Of a stretch of 64,000 nucleotides of DNA, positions 17,100 to 25,681 are shown piece by piece. Position 1 is the first letter of the stretch. Every line of letters starts with the position of its first letter. The notes below the pieces were generated by a model, which worked only from the letters and a program-made list of their open reading frames with translations, was not told where the DNA came from and ran no database searches. This DNA is from Marinomonas piezotolerans (GTDB taxonomy: Bacteria; Pseudomonadota; Gammaproteobacteria; Pseudomonadales; Marinomonadaceae), in contig NZ_QKRA01000002.1 of the NCBI RefSeq assembly GCF_003362755.1, positions 310,001 to 374,000 on the forward strand. The letters are read 5' to 3'. The position numbers were made by a program, and so were the translations under genes.

Positions 17100-17180
17100 C
17101 GATAGTTCCCTACGTCAGTGTTAACTGAATCAGGTTCAACGGGTCTCGCTTGCGCGATCTCAGCATGTCTGCCCCCCGAC
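17100..17180 (-). promoter_or_regulatory. TPP riboswitch (THI element)
   Basis: Read on the minus strand the region carries the aptamer's conserved blocks in order: GGGGGGC, then CTGAGA, then GACCCGTTGAACCTGAT, then the loop-closing GTTAACAC, then CGTAGGGAAC. These are the P1, P2/J and P4/P5 consensus blocks of the thiamine pyrophosphate aptamer. It sits in the leader of thiD, about 85 nt before the start. It should bind TPP and turn the gene off. Confidence 0.93.
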
Positions 17181-17408
17181 TATAGAAAGTTGATGTTAAC
17201 AGCTCTTGAGTAGCGGCACTAGATACCTCTTTGTTGGCTGCGACACTTGCACCCATTTCAAATTAGCATACTCTTTAATCACCGTGATCACGTGGTTGGA
17301 GCTGATTCGTTTGTCATTCGAGCGGTTAGGTTGTTTGACGATGTGCGCTTAATTGGTTGGGGTTACATACGAAGGGTTAGACTGTCTTAAATTCATAGAG
17401 GGATCAGT

Positions 17409-18380
17409 ATGAAGGCAATGGTTTATCATCAATACGGTTCGCCCGATGTGTTGAAAATGGAACAGGTCGAAATGCCCGCACCAGACGATGATGAGGTCTT
17501 GGTGAAGATATATGCCGTATCCATTAACGCATGGGATTGGGATTACCTCACAGGAAAACCCCTAGAATATCGCTTGCTAAGCGGTCTGCTTAAGCCCAAA
17601 AGCTCGAAACTTCATGGCTGTGATATCGCAGGTAAGGTTGAAAAGGTTGGCAAAAATGTCACGCGTTTCCAAGTTGGCGATGACGTATTAGGTGATTTAT
17701 CAGAAGGCGGCTGGGGAGCGTTTGCAGAGTATCGCTGTATTCATGAAAACGAACTGACTCCCAAGCCCGCGTCGATGACATTTGCTGACGCCGCGTGTCT
17801 CCCTCATGGGGGGAATCTTGCGGTGCAGGGACTAATTGATATTGGCAACATTAAGTCAGGGCAAAAAATCTTGATTATCGGCGGCGCAGGCAGCACGGGC
17901 ACACTAGCGATCCAAATCGCGAAATTATTCGATACAGAGGTGACGGCAGTCGATCATACGGAGAAACTAGACTTTATGCGTGCACTCGGCGCAGACCATG
18001 TCTTGGATTACACCCAAGAAGATTTTACTCAAACTGGACGCCAGTACGATCTGATTTTTGACATGAAAACCAACCGCTCTATGTTCGAGTATCGGCGAGC
18101 GCTGCGACCCAATGGCGTGTATGTCACGGTTGGTGGGCAAACATCTCGACTACTTCAAATTGGACTGTTTGGCAGGCTAATGAGACAGTGCTCAATGCGC
18201 ATCCTCGGCTATAAAGCGAATAAAGACACACGCTACCTCATTGAGCTGGTTGAGGCCGGTAAGCTCAAGCCCGTGGTCGATAAATGCTTTTCTTTAGCCG
18301 AAACAGCGGACGCATTTCGATATTTTGGAACAGGGCGCTATAAAGGCAAAATCGTCGTTAAGGTAGACCAACCTAACTAG
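17409..18380 (+). CDS. Zinc-independent MDR-family alcohol dehydrogenase / quinone oxidoreductase
   Basis: 323 residues. N-terminal GroES-like domain (MKAMVYHQYGSPDVLKMEQV), then a Rossmann domain with the NAD(P)H loop LIIGGAGSTGTLAIQIAKLF (about 158-177). The catalytic zinc and structural zinc cysteines of classical alcohol dehydrogenases are missing, so it belongs with NADPH:quinone/enone reductases. The ATG has GAGGGATC upstream. A VOC-fold gene follows 46 bp downstream and may be co-transcribed. The substrate is unknown; a role in detoxifying reactive carbonyls is the usual guess. Confidence 0.85.
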   Translation: MKAMVYHQYGSPDVLKMEQVEMPAPDDDEVLVKIYAVSINAWDWDYLTGKPLEYRLLSGLLKPKSSKLHGCDIAGKVEKVGKNVTRFQVGDDVLGDLSEGGWGAFAEYRCIHENELTPKPASMTFADAACLPHGGNLAVQGLIDIGNIKSGQKILIIGGAGSTGTLAIQIAKLFDTEVTAVDHTEKLDFMRALGADHVLDYTQEDFTQTGRQYDLIFDMKTNRSMFEYRRALRPNGVYVTVGGQTSRLLQIGLFGRLMRQCSMRILGYKANKDTRYLIELVEAGKLKPVVDKCFSLAETADAFRYFGTGRYKGKIVVKVDQPN

Positions 18381-18425
18381 ACAGATTGAGTTAAAAACAC
18401 AGCGTTAAGGAATGGGATCCCGACG

Positions 18426-19064
18426 ATGAATTTAGAACTAGACCACGTATTTATTTTGACCGATCAACCTAAAGCGGCGGGAGATCTGCTGGTGTCTCTG
18501 GGGTTAGAAGAAGGTTTCAGTCGAGATCACAAAGGTCAGGGGACGTCGAACCGTCGCTTCGTATTTGCCAATGGTATGCTGGAGTTACTGTATTTACGCG
18601 ATGTGGATGAATCGAACAATGGCCCCGCGAAGGGGTTGAGATTGCCAGAGCGAGTGCAAACGCCCAGCGCGTCGCCGTTCGGCGTTGTTTTGACTCGGAC
18701 GAACGATTTTAGCGCAGGAATGCCGTTTTCTGGATGGTCTTACCAGCCTGATTATTTTGAGCCCCCGAATGCGTTTCACGTCGGAGAGAATTCGTCTTTA
18801 CTGGGCGAGCCTTTGTGCATTTATGTGCCATTTATTGGACCTGTGACGAGACGCGAAGAAATTGGGACGTTTAAGTCGATAAGCAACGCGCGAATCTCTG
18901 TTCCTTTGGCGGGTCTATCTGACACGTTGAGCGCGTTACAGTCAGCAGATCGATTAGAGGTGGTGCTTGGGAACGACCATTTGCTTGAGCTAACGCTGGA
19001 TAATGGGCGCAAAGGCTCGTTTAAAGACTTACGCCCCGTATTGCCTTTAATTCTCCATTGGTAA
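18426..19064 (+). CDS. VOC-superfamily (glyoxalase-like) protein
   Basis: 212 residues. The opening LELDHVFILTDQPKAAGDLL, then NRRFVFANGMLELLYLRD, is the beta-alpha-beta-beta pattern of a vicinal-oxygen-chelate module, with a candidate metal-binding His in the first strand and Glu in MLELLYL. A second, less conserved half follows (about 110-205), ending in LELTLDNGRKGSFKDLRP. The family includes glyoxalases, dioxygenases and drug-binding proteins; this one cannot be assigned to a reaction. It follows an MDR dehydrogenase gene on the same strand. Confidence 0.7.
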   Translation: MNLELDHVFILTDQPKAAGDLLVSLGLEEGFSRDHKGQGTSNRRFVFANGMLELLYLRDVDESNNGPAKGLRLPERVQTPSASPFGVVLTRTNDFSAGMPFSGWSYQPDYFEPPNAFHVGENSSLLGEPLCIYVPFIGPVTRREEIGTFKSISNARISVPLAGLSDTLSALQSADRLEVVLGNDHLLELTLDNGRKGSFKDLRPVLPLILHW

Positions 19065-19155
19065 GTGACCGATGTGAGTGCGATGAGCAGGACGAAATCT
19101 CATTAGGTAGACTTAAGCATTGGCACACGTATTCCGTCGTAGCAGTTTAGTGAGT

Positions 19156-19201
19156 GCCAACAACCAACGGCGCATTCTAAATCTGCCTTTCGGTTGTTGG
19201 C
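19156..19201. repeat. Inverted repeat GCCAACAACC / GGTTGTTGGC
   Basis: Perfect 10-bp arms (19156-19165 and 19192-19201) with 26 bp between, located between genes converging from 19064 (+) and 19223 (-). There is no T-tract on either strand. It may act as a shared weak terminator or mRNA 3'-end structure. Confidence 0.5.
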
Positions 19202-19222
19202 GTAATAGCATCATTTAGCCCA

Positions 19223-20593
19223 TTAATGGCTATCCGTTGCGCTATTATGTCGTCTTTTGAGTGCTAAGATAATGGCTGGTAACTGCTTATCTAGTGGGTA
19301 CAGCATCATTAAGAGAAATAACACCGCACACAAACTACATGGGATAGTAACGAAGATACTAATGATGGCTTGCAGAGCCTCTGGCGTTTGCTCCGGCTGC
19401 CCTCCCGCATAGTTTCCCCAGCTGAGTACCCAACCGACAATGGCTGATCCTAAACCAATGCCAACTTTTGAGCCAAAGCTGCCAGCTGAATAAGTAAGAC
19501 CTTCTGTTCGGATACCTGTCTTCCACTCGCCATAGTCAATGGTGTCTGCCAGCATCGCAAAGACACTACCAAAAATAGGTGCCAAGCCGATGCCTTTAAC
19601 AGCGGTTGCGATCAGTGCTGTCGTGCTATCGTATGGATTGGTCAATAAGTATAGATAACTGCCGATCATAATGAGAGCGCCAGCTTTTACACAGGTTGTT
19701 TTGCCATAACGCTTTACTAACGCAGGCATAAAAAACAGTGCTGCCAGCTGTGGCGCTACGGATCCGAGGATCAGCATTCCAATAAGTGATGGGTCCTTCA
19801 AAATGTACTGTGCATAGTAAACGGGGGTGTTAAAACACAACGCGACAACCGTAAAAAAACACACAAAGAACACCAACACTAGCAGCCAATATCGGTTGGA
19901 AAACAATGCCTTGAGGCCTTGTTTTAAGGGTGCTTGGTGTGCTTTGGAATCACTGGCAATACGTTCCTTAGTGGTGAGGAAGGTAATCAAAAAGAGAATG
20001 GATGCGAGGAATCCCATGATTGCAAAAGCCATTTGCCAGCCATCTTTACCACCACCAAAAAATTGTACCAAGGGCATCACGATTTGGCTGACTGCGATCA
20101 CACCAACGTTGGCCATAAATGTTCTGAAAATATTGAGCAGAGTACGTTGATGCGGATCTTTAGAAGACAACGCGTTCAAAACACCATAGGGGATATTGAT
20201 GGCCGTGTAGACAAGGTTAAGAAGGTTGTAGGTCACCAGTATGAATACTACTTGCAGTGTTAACGTGTTGTCAGGCACGCTAAATGTTAAAAGGGTTGCC
20301 ACGCCAAAAGGAAGACACATCCAAAGTAACCATGGACGAGCTTTGCCAAATCGTGTCTGGGTCTTGTCAACCAATACGCCCATACCGACGTCCGTCACAC
20401 CATCGAACAGCCGTGAAACCAACATAATGGTCCCTACCACTGCAGCGGGGATACCGATAATGTCGGTATAGTAAAACGTTAAAAAAATGCTCATTGCAGT
20501 GAACACAAGATTGCTGGCTAGGTCACCTAGGCCATACCCGAACTTTTCTTGAAAGGGTAATTTCTCTTCTATTGAGTTTGTATGAGTTGCCAT
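19223..20593 (-). CDS. GPH-family sugar:cation symporter
   Basis: 456 residues, about 12 transmembrane helices. The N-terminal KFGYGLGDLASNLVF and the cytoplasmic loop signature DGVTDVGMGVLVDKTQTRFGKARPW identify the glycoside-pentoside-hexuronide family (MelB/XylP/YicJ type), which imports glycosides with Na+ or H+. It lies 64 bp downstream of a GH3 glycosidase on the same strand, so the imported sugar is probably a beta-glycoside cleaved inside the cell. The divergent AraC regulator at 23156 likely controls the pair. Confidence 0.9.
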   Translation of the reverse strand: MATHTNSIEEKLPFQEKFGYGLGDLASNLVFTAMSIFLTFYYTDIIGIPAAVVGTIMLVSRLFDGVTDVGMGVLVDKTQTRFGKARPWLLWMCLPFGVATLLTFSVPDNTLTLQVVFILVTYNLLNLVYTAINIPYGVLNALSSKDPHQRTLLNIFRTFMANVGVIAVSQIVMPLVQFFGGGKDGWQMAFAIMGFLASILFLITFLTTKERIASDSKAHQAPLKQGLKALFSNRYWLLVLVFFVCFFTVVALCFNTPVYYAQYILKDPSLIGMLILGSVAPQLAALFFMPALVKRYGKTTCVKAGALIMIGSYLYLLTNPYDSTTALIATAVKGIGLAPIFGSVFAMLADTIDYGEWKTGIRTEGLTYSAGSFGSKVGIGLGSAIVGWVLSWGNYAGGQPEQTPEALQAIISIFVTIPCSLCAVLFLLMMLYPLDKQLPAIILALKRRHNSATDSH

Positions 20594-20657
20594 ACGGTGT
20601 TCCTCTTAAGTATTTATTAGTCTTCTTGTTCGTCAGATTGATTTAGATTGCATTACG

Positions 20658-22922
20658 TTAAATCGCGTTGAGTTTTGCGATGATTTCGTTGAGTGCTTCA
20701 TCGGTTGGTGCATCTGCACTGTAATTGGCTAAGCACCGTACTGGGAGCTGCATCGACATCTTCACCATCCATTCACTGCCCTCTGAGAAAATGTGATAAA
20801 CACAGGCATCTTTGGGAATGGTCTGAATCCAATTAGTCATGAGCGCTTGTCGCTCCGCGTGCGCAAAGACTTCACCAATGGTGCTATTTCGATGGACTTT
20901 TTTCTGCAGGCTGTCTGTACTGTCAACGGTGATGGTCGTTGTGGCATGAATACGATTGGACGCGCTGCCAATCATGATTTGATAGCGTCCGCCTGCGATG
21001 CGCCACGTTTTGTGCTCCACACAATAATGAGAAAATGCACGCTCATTGAGCTGTAAATGAACGGTTACCGAATCGCCCGCTGCAATGTTTACTTTGTCGA
21101 ATGCTTGTAGTGACTTACCTGCTGGTGCTGATGTTTGACCTTCAGGTAATACATATAGCTGTATGACTTCTTTACCAGCGCGATCACCGATATTCTGGAT
21201 GGGAATAGAAATCGCTAAGGTATCACCCGCACAGAAATGATCTTGATTGGTGCTGATGTCTCCGTACTGGAATTTGGTGTAACTTAGGCCGTGACCAAAG
21301 GGAAAAAGTGGAGCGATTTTTTTCGCATCATAGTAGCGATAGCCCACATGAATACTTTCGGCGTAACGAATGGAATTTGAGTCGGTGACGAAGCTTAAAT
21401 GGCTTGGCGTATGTTCGAGGCGCTCTGGAAACGTTTCGGCTAATTTGCCGCTTGGATTAGCATGACCAAGTAGTAGATCATAAACCGCTTTTGCTAGGGC
21501 CTGACCACCTAAATAGCACTCTAAAATGGCATTTGGGATATCAATCCAAGGCATTTCGATTGGAGCACCATTAAACAACACGACAACAATGTTGTTTTGA
21601 ACGTTCGCTATATCTTGTAACAGCTGAACTTGATTAGGGGGAAGGTGCAAGTGAGTACGGTCTGCTCCTTCTACTTCGTAGCTCTCCGGAAGGCCAAGAA
21701 ATATGACGGCAACATCCGCCTCCTGCGCGATTGCCTTAGCTTCTCTTGTAAGAGTCTCATTACAATCATCTGATTCGAGAGAATAGCCTTTACTGTACAG
21801 AAAACCAACATCACTCTTTGCGTTTAGAAATAGGTCTGTTATCCGATCAAGCTGCCACGGATTAACGTGGGAGCTGCCACCTCCTTGAATTCGTGGCTGT
21901 TCTGCAAGTGCGCCAATCAAGGCGACGGACTGCCCTGTTTTTAGTGGCAATTGCTGTTGCTCATTTTTTAGTAGAACGCTGGACTCTAGCGCTGCGCGGT
22001 AGGCAAGTTGATGGTGGGCAACCATATCGACATCTTGTGGGTTCTTCTTCCTGTCTGCTTCTAGAGCAAGTTTGACGACACGATAAGCGGTTTTATCAAG
22101 GTGGGTCTCGCTAAGATCACCACGTTTAATGTCAGTTATGAGCTTGTTATTCGTTCTGCCGTCATTCCCCGGCATCTCAATATCCAAACCAGCTTTTAAG
22201 GCAGCACTACGTTCATTTACGGCCCCCCAATCCGAGACCACCACTCCTTCAAAACCCCACTCATGACGAAGTGTATGAGTTAGCAACCAAGGGCTTTCGG
22301 AAGCAAAGTCGCCATTGATCTTGTTGTAGGCAGACATCACCCCCCAAGGTTTTGCCTTCTTAATAGCGGTTTCAAAGCTGGCGAGATAAATTTCATGTAA
22401 GGCTCGCTCATCGACATTTACATCTAAAGTCATACGGCGGCTTTCTTGGTTATTCACCGCGAAATGCTTTAAAACCGCTCCGACACCTTCAAGTTGAACT
22501 CCTTCGATATACGCCGCAGCAAGGTTTGATGATAGATAGGGATCTTCTGATAGGTATTCGAAATTGCGGCCACATAACGGAGTGCGCTTAATATTGACCC
22601 CTGGACCAAGGAGCAGCTGAATATCTTCTTTTTGACATTCTTTCCCCAGTGCTTGGCCTATTTTTTTGAGCAGAGCTCGATCCCAACTACTTCCTAAAGT
22701 AACAGCGGTTGGAAAACAGGTAGCTGGAATGCTTCTATTCAAACCTAAGTGATCGGCCGCTTCAGCTTGCTTTCTTAAACCGTGTGGACCATCAGCCATG
22801 CGAATAGAGGGAATATTGAGTCGCTTGATCGCTGGGGTGCACCAGAAATCTTGACCTGAACAAAGGCTGGTTTTTTCCTCAAGGGTCATTTTTGAAACCA
22901 GAGTGTTAATTGCATCTGTCAT
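20658..22922 (-). CDS. Glycoside hydrolase family 3 beta-glucosidase
   Basis: 754 residues, no signal peptide, so cytoplasmic. Domain order: GH3 N-terminal barrel (MADGPHGLR, VLKHFAVNNQESRR, and the nucleophile Asp in VVSDWGAVNERSAA), GH3 C-terminal domain (GGGSSHVNP, FLGLPESYEVEGADR), then a fibronectin III-like domain (about 590-680). It removes non-reducing beta-glucosyl or related residues. With the downstream GPH symporter it forms a glycoside uptake and cleavage operon. The exact glycoside is not readable; the neighbouring aryl-nitrile-type genes make an aryl glycoside worth considering. Confidence 0.92.
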   Translation of the reverse strand: MTDAINTLVSKMTLEEKTSLCSGQDFWCTPAIKRLNIPSIRMADGPHGLRKQAEAADHLGLNRSIPATCFPTAVTLGSSWDRALLKKIGQALGKECQKEDIQLLLGPGVNIKRTPLCGRNFEYLSEDPYLSSNLAAAYIEGVQLEGVGAVLKHFAVNNQESRRMTLDVNVDERALHEIYLASFETAIKKAKPWGVMSAYNKINGDFASESPWLLTHTLRHEWGFEGVVVSDWGAVNERSAALKAGLDIEMPGNDGRTNNKLITDIKRGDLSETHLDKTAYRVVKLALEADRKKNPQDVDMVAHHQLAYRAALESSVLLKNEQQQLPLKTGQSVALIGALAEQPRIQGGGSSHVNPWQLDRITDLFLNAKSDVGFLYSKGYSLESDDCNETLTREAKAIAQEADVAVIFLGLPESYEVEGADRTHLHLPPNQVQLLQDIANVQNNIVVVLFNGAPIEMPWIDIPNAILECYLGGQALAKAVYDLLLGHANPSGKLAETFPERLEHTPSHLSFVTDSNSIRYAESIHVGYRYYDAKKIAPLFPFGHGLSYTKFQYGDISTNQDHFCAGDTLAISIPIQNIGDRAGKEVIQLYVLPEGQTSAPAGKSLQAFDKVNIAAGDSVTVHLQLNERAFSHYCVEHKTWRIAGGRYQIMIGSASNRIHATTTITVDSTDSLQKKVHRNSTIGEVFAHAERQALMTNWIQTIPKDACVYHIFSEGSEWMVKMSMQLPVRCLANYSADAPTDEALNEIIAKLNAI

Positions 22923-23155
22923 TTTGAGAGCTCTTGTTCAATTCGAAGCTCTAGATTATGTCGGTTTCAAGATGGCTGCTTCTCCTACCGTCTCATAAAC
23001 ATTGCATATGGTCTCAATTTTAAGAGGACGCGAGGGGTTATTGCAGGAAGGAAGTAATTGTTTGTTATCTCGGTGATATTCCATATAGGTCTTGGTGATC
23101 ACCTTGGAGCTTTGATAAGTTGTCTTTGGTATCAGTTATCAGAGGCAGTGTCTCG
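22923..23155. promoter_or_regulatory. Divergent promoter region of the glycosidase operon and its AraC regulator
   Basis: About 230 bp between divergent genes. The only notable element is a perfect palindrome GGTGATCACC at 23094-23103, near the AraC gene start. No convincing promoter hexamers were picked out. Regulation by the AraC protein is inferred from position. Confidence 0.35.
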
Positions 23156-24211
23156 ATGCGACGATTGAAAAATGTGTCCAGCAAAATAGCGGCTCGATTA
23201 CGGGTGGTTGCTACTGAACAAGGATATGACTTTGCAGACTTGCGACGCCATTATCAGCTGATGAACTTTGAGGTCATGGTGGCACAGAAGCGAGTTAATG
23301 AATTGGAGCATAGCAAGATACTGCAGTTGTATGAATTGCCCGCGATATTCAAATCAGTGCACAATCAAGTCGCTCAAGAAGGTCTTAGTTTTATATTTGA
23401 TGACTTTGGGGACTATGTAGCCCTGTGTTCTACAAGTCCTACGCTGGCAACCGCTATCAGCCATTATGTTAATTGCCGAGTTTTGATGGGAACATGTGAT
23501 GATGTTCGTTTGATTCGGGAAGGACATTCTATCTCTGTGATTTATGAATGTGGCTCAGCACAAAGTGAAGCGGCTGGGCAAGCTTGGATTTACCTCATCA
23601 TGTTGGCCGATCTTGTCCAGAGTTTTTCTGTAGGTGAACCTTTTAAGATTTCAATTGGTCTCAAAAACGAAAATATAGACATCGTAGACGGTGCGGTGGT
23701 CGCTAATTTGGCGGATCTTACGCTTGGTAACACTGAGAATTCATTGTCCTTAACGACCTCTCGTTTGGATGAATACGAATGGTCACGTAATGATTTCTTG
23801 CATCAGTTGTATGCAAAGAAAGTTCACGCAGAGATGCGTGATTTAACAATTAGCCGAAGCTATAGTCAGCATGTGTCGGAGATGGTTTGTGAATACCTTT
23901 ATCAAGGTGATAGGCCAGAAATACTATTGAGTGTGCTATGTCAGAGGCTACATGTATCTCGAGCCACGCTGCACCGAAAACTTGCCGAGGAAGCAACCAG
24001 TTATTCACAGATTCTGAGTTGTGTGCGTAAAAATGAAGCAACACGTTTACTCGGTAGTTCGCAGAAAAATATTATAGAAGTAAGCCAGTTGCTGGGTTTT
24101 TCTAATGTGTCTTCATTTAACCGCTTCATTAAAAAGCACTTTGATACGACGCCAAGCGCTTTCAAATCTCGTTTGCTTAGTGATTCACGAGACAACACAT
24201 CGAAACACTGA
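23156..24211 (+). CDS. AraC-family regulator of the glycoside operon
   Basis: 351 residues from the ATG at 23156 (AGAGGC about 8 bp upstream; a TTG at 23120 is a weaker alternative). The N-terminal ~200 residues look like the arabinose-binding-type sensor domain of longer AraC proteins. The C-terminal ~100 residues are a double HTH: LCQRLHVSRATLHRKLAEE and VSQLLGFSNVSSFNRFIKKHF. Its position divergent from the GH3/GPH operon suggests it activates that operon in response to the sugar. It converges with a second AraC gene only 3 bp away. Confidence 0.85.
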   Translation: MRRLKNVSSKIAARLRVVATEQGYDFADLRRHYQLMNFEVMVAQKRVNELEHSKILQLYELPAIFKSVHNQVAQEGLSFIFDDFGDYVALCSTSPTLATAISHYVNCRVLMGTCDDVRLIREGHSISVIYECGSAQSEAAGQAWIYLIMLADLVQSFSVGEPFKISIGLKNENIDIVDGAVVANLADLTLGNTENSLSLTTSRLDEYEWSRNDFLHQLYAKKVHAEMRDLTISRSYSQHVSEMVCEYLYQGDRPEILLSVLCQRLHVSRATLHRKLAEEATSYSQILSCVRKNEATRLLGSSQKNIIEVSQLLGFSNVSSFNRFIKKHFDTTPSAFKSRLLSDSRDNTSKH

Positions 24212-24214
24212 TTT

Positions 24215-25255
24215 TTACTGCCCATTTGCCGAGTTTCTATTTAAATAGTATGCGCGATACTCTGTTGGCGTCATGTCATAGTGCTTTTTGAACACCTTGC
24301 TGAAGTGAGCGATATCATTGAAACCGCATGAAAAAGCATAAGTAGATATATTGTTTTTGCAGTTCGAAGGGGTTTGCAAAAGCTTGGCAACTTTTTCTAA
24401 TCGACATTTCCATATGTAACGGCTTAGTGATGTGCCGTCACTACTGAGTAGTTGGTTTATATAACGAGTAGACACATTCAGCGCATCAGAAACTTTCTGA
24501 GGGGAAAGCTCTGTATCGTGCAAATGATCGTTAATGTAAGCTTTAATGCGAAGAATTAGGGCAACCTTCCCATCAGAAATTACAGCATTTTCTCCATTCA
24601 ACATTTCCGCAATTGATGTCGCCAGCAAATCGGTAAAATTATCAGCGAGTTTCATACCGATATCGGGAGCTAAGGTGGTTGGCATTGACAGAAGGTGTCC
24701 AATGTAACTGGTTACGATTGGATATACGGTGCTGTTAGACAGAAATTCTTTCGCGACTATCCGATTTAAACCTGATAAAGAATGCTCAATCTTTGCTCTA
24801 GGTATTTGCATAGATATGAGGCTAAAGGGCTCGTGAATACTGATTTCATATGGACGGGCGGCATCACAAAAAAAGGCCGAATGCTTAGTATTCTTACAAG
24901 CACTGATTAGCGAATTATTATTATTTTGTTCGACAGTACAGGCCCCTGCACGCAAGAAGTTAACGACTAAAAAGTCTTCGCCGGCGTGTCGAATATTTGC
25001 TGTTGTTCGAGTTGCTACATGAGGCGTTGCTACGATTTCAGAGATTTGAATATCACCGATTTGCGTCCACTGTAACGAAGCCTTTAATCCATCGCTATTG
25101 GCAATTCGAAAACTTAATGGAACCAATCTATCAGCGATGAGTTCTTGCCAATACTCGATACGCTCACGTTGAGGCACGTTTTCTGTTGAATAGGCACCTA
25201 AGCGGTAGCCGGTAGAAAATAGCTCGTTATTAAGCGAATTTTCTTGGTGAATCAT
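24215..25255 (-). CDS. AraC-family regulator, probable nitrilase activator
   Basis: 346 residues. The N-terminal half resembles the AraC-binding-like domain (cupin-like, with GRP of the OxyR/FeaR-type regulators) and the C-terminal ~100 residues carry the two HTHs: LSPQKVSDALNVSTRYINQLL and STYAFSCGFNDIAHFSKVFKKHY. FeaR-type and NitR-type regulators of aromatic amine and nitrile breakdown share this layout. It is divergent from the nitrilase gene with 426 bp between them, where an 18-bp direct repeat lies. Control of the nitrilase is inferred. Confidence 0.82.
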   Translation of the reverse strand: MIHQENSLNNELFSTGYRLGAYSTENVPQRERIEYWQELIADRLVPLSFRIANSDGLKASLQWTQIGDIQISEIVATPHVATRTTANIRHAGEDFLVVNFLRAGACTVEQNNNNSLISACKNTKHSAFFCDAARPYEISIHEPFSLISMQIPRAKIEHSLSGLNRIVAKEFLSNSTVYPIVTSYIGHLLSMPTTLAPDIGMKLADNFTDLLATSIAEMLNGENAVISDGKVALILRIKAYINDHLHDTELSPQKVSDALNVSTRYINQLLSSDGTSLSRYIWKCRLEKVAKLLQTPSNCKNNISTYAFSCGFNDIAHFSKVFKKHYDMTPTEYRAYYLNRNSANGQ

Positions 25256-25681
25256 AGGCGCTCCGGAGGCATGACTGATTTAGACTTATTATACGTCAGT
25301 GCAAGAAATGCACCGATTACGGTCTCTGGATGATTTTCAATATAGATGAAACGATCCGCAGTTGCATAGTTATTTCACATTTACAGCACACCAGTTCCTC
25401 CTCCGATAATAATTGCTTCCGGCTGAAACAAGTCCGCTAAGAAAGACAATGAAAAGCGCCAGAACAGACAAGAGATAAAAAAGGTTATCGCAGTAGTCTG
25501 TATGTGAGATTAGGCGTTGGCAAAAAAGCTTTCCAGTATAGATGAAAACAGTCATTTGGCGAGAATCTTCTCGGACTGATTCGAAACAGTGCACTGCGAA
25601 TTCATAAGGCTTTCTTACCGTGCGATAGGTGCCGTTTAACACAGGCATTACATCAAAAATAGCTACAAAAGGAGCAATTCA
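25256..25681. promoter_or_regulatory. AraC/nitrilase intergenic region with 18-bp direct repeats
   Basis: 426 bp without a convincing gene. An 18-bp motif appears twice in the same orientation, at 25334-25351 and 25530-25547, identical at 16 of 18 positions and sharing TATAGATGAAA. Directly repeated asymmetric sites are typical for AraC proteins. The second copy is about 135 bp from the nitrilase start. The ribosome site AAGGAG is 8 bp before the nitrilase ATG. Confidence 0.45.

Noticed and set aside
25370-25648. 92-codon minus-strand reading frame in the nitrilase upstream region
   Set aside because: No family resemblance or ribosome site; it covers the region with AraC-like direct repeats and is more likely regulatory DNA.
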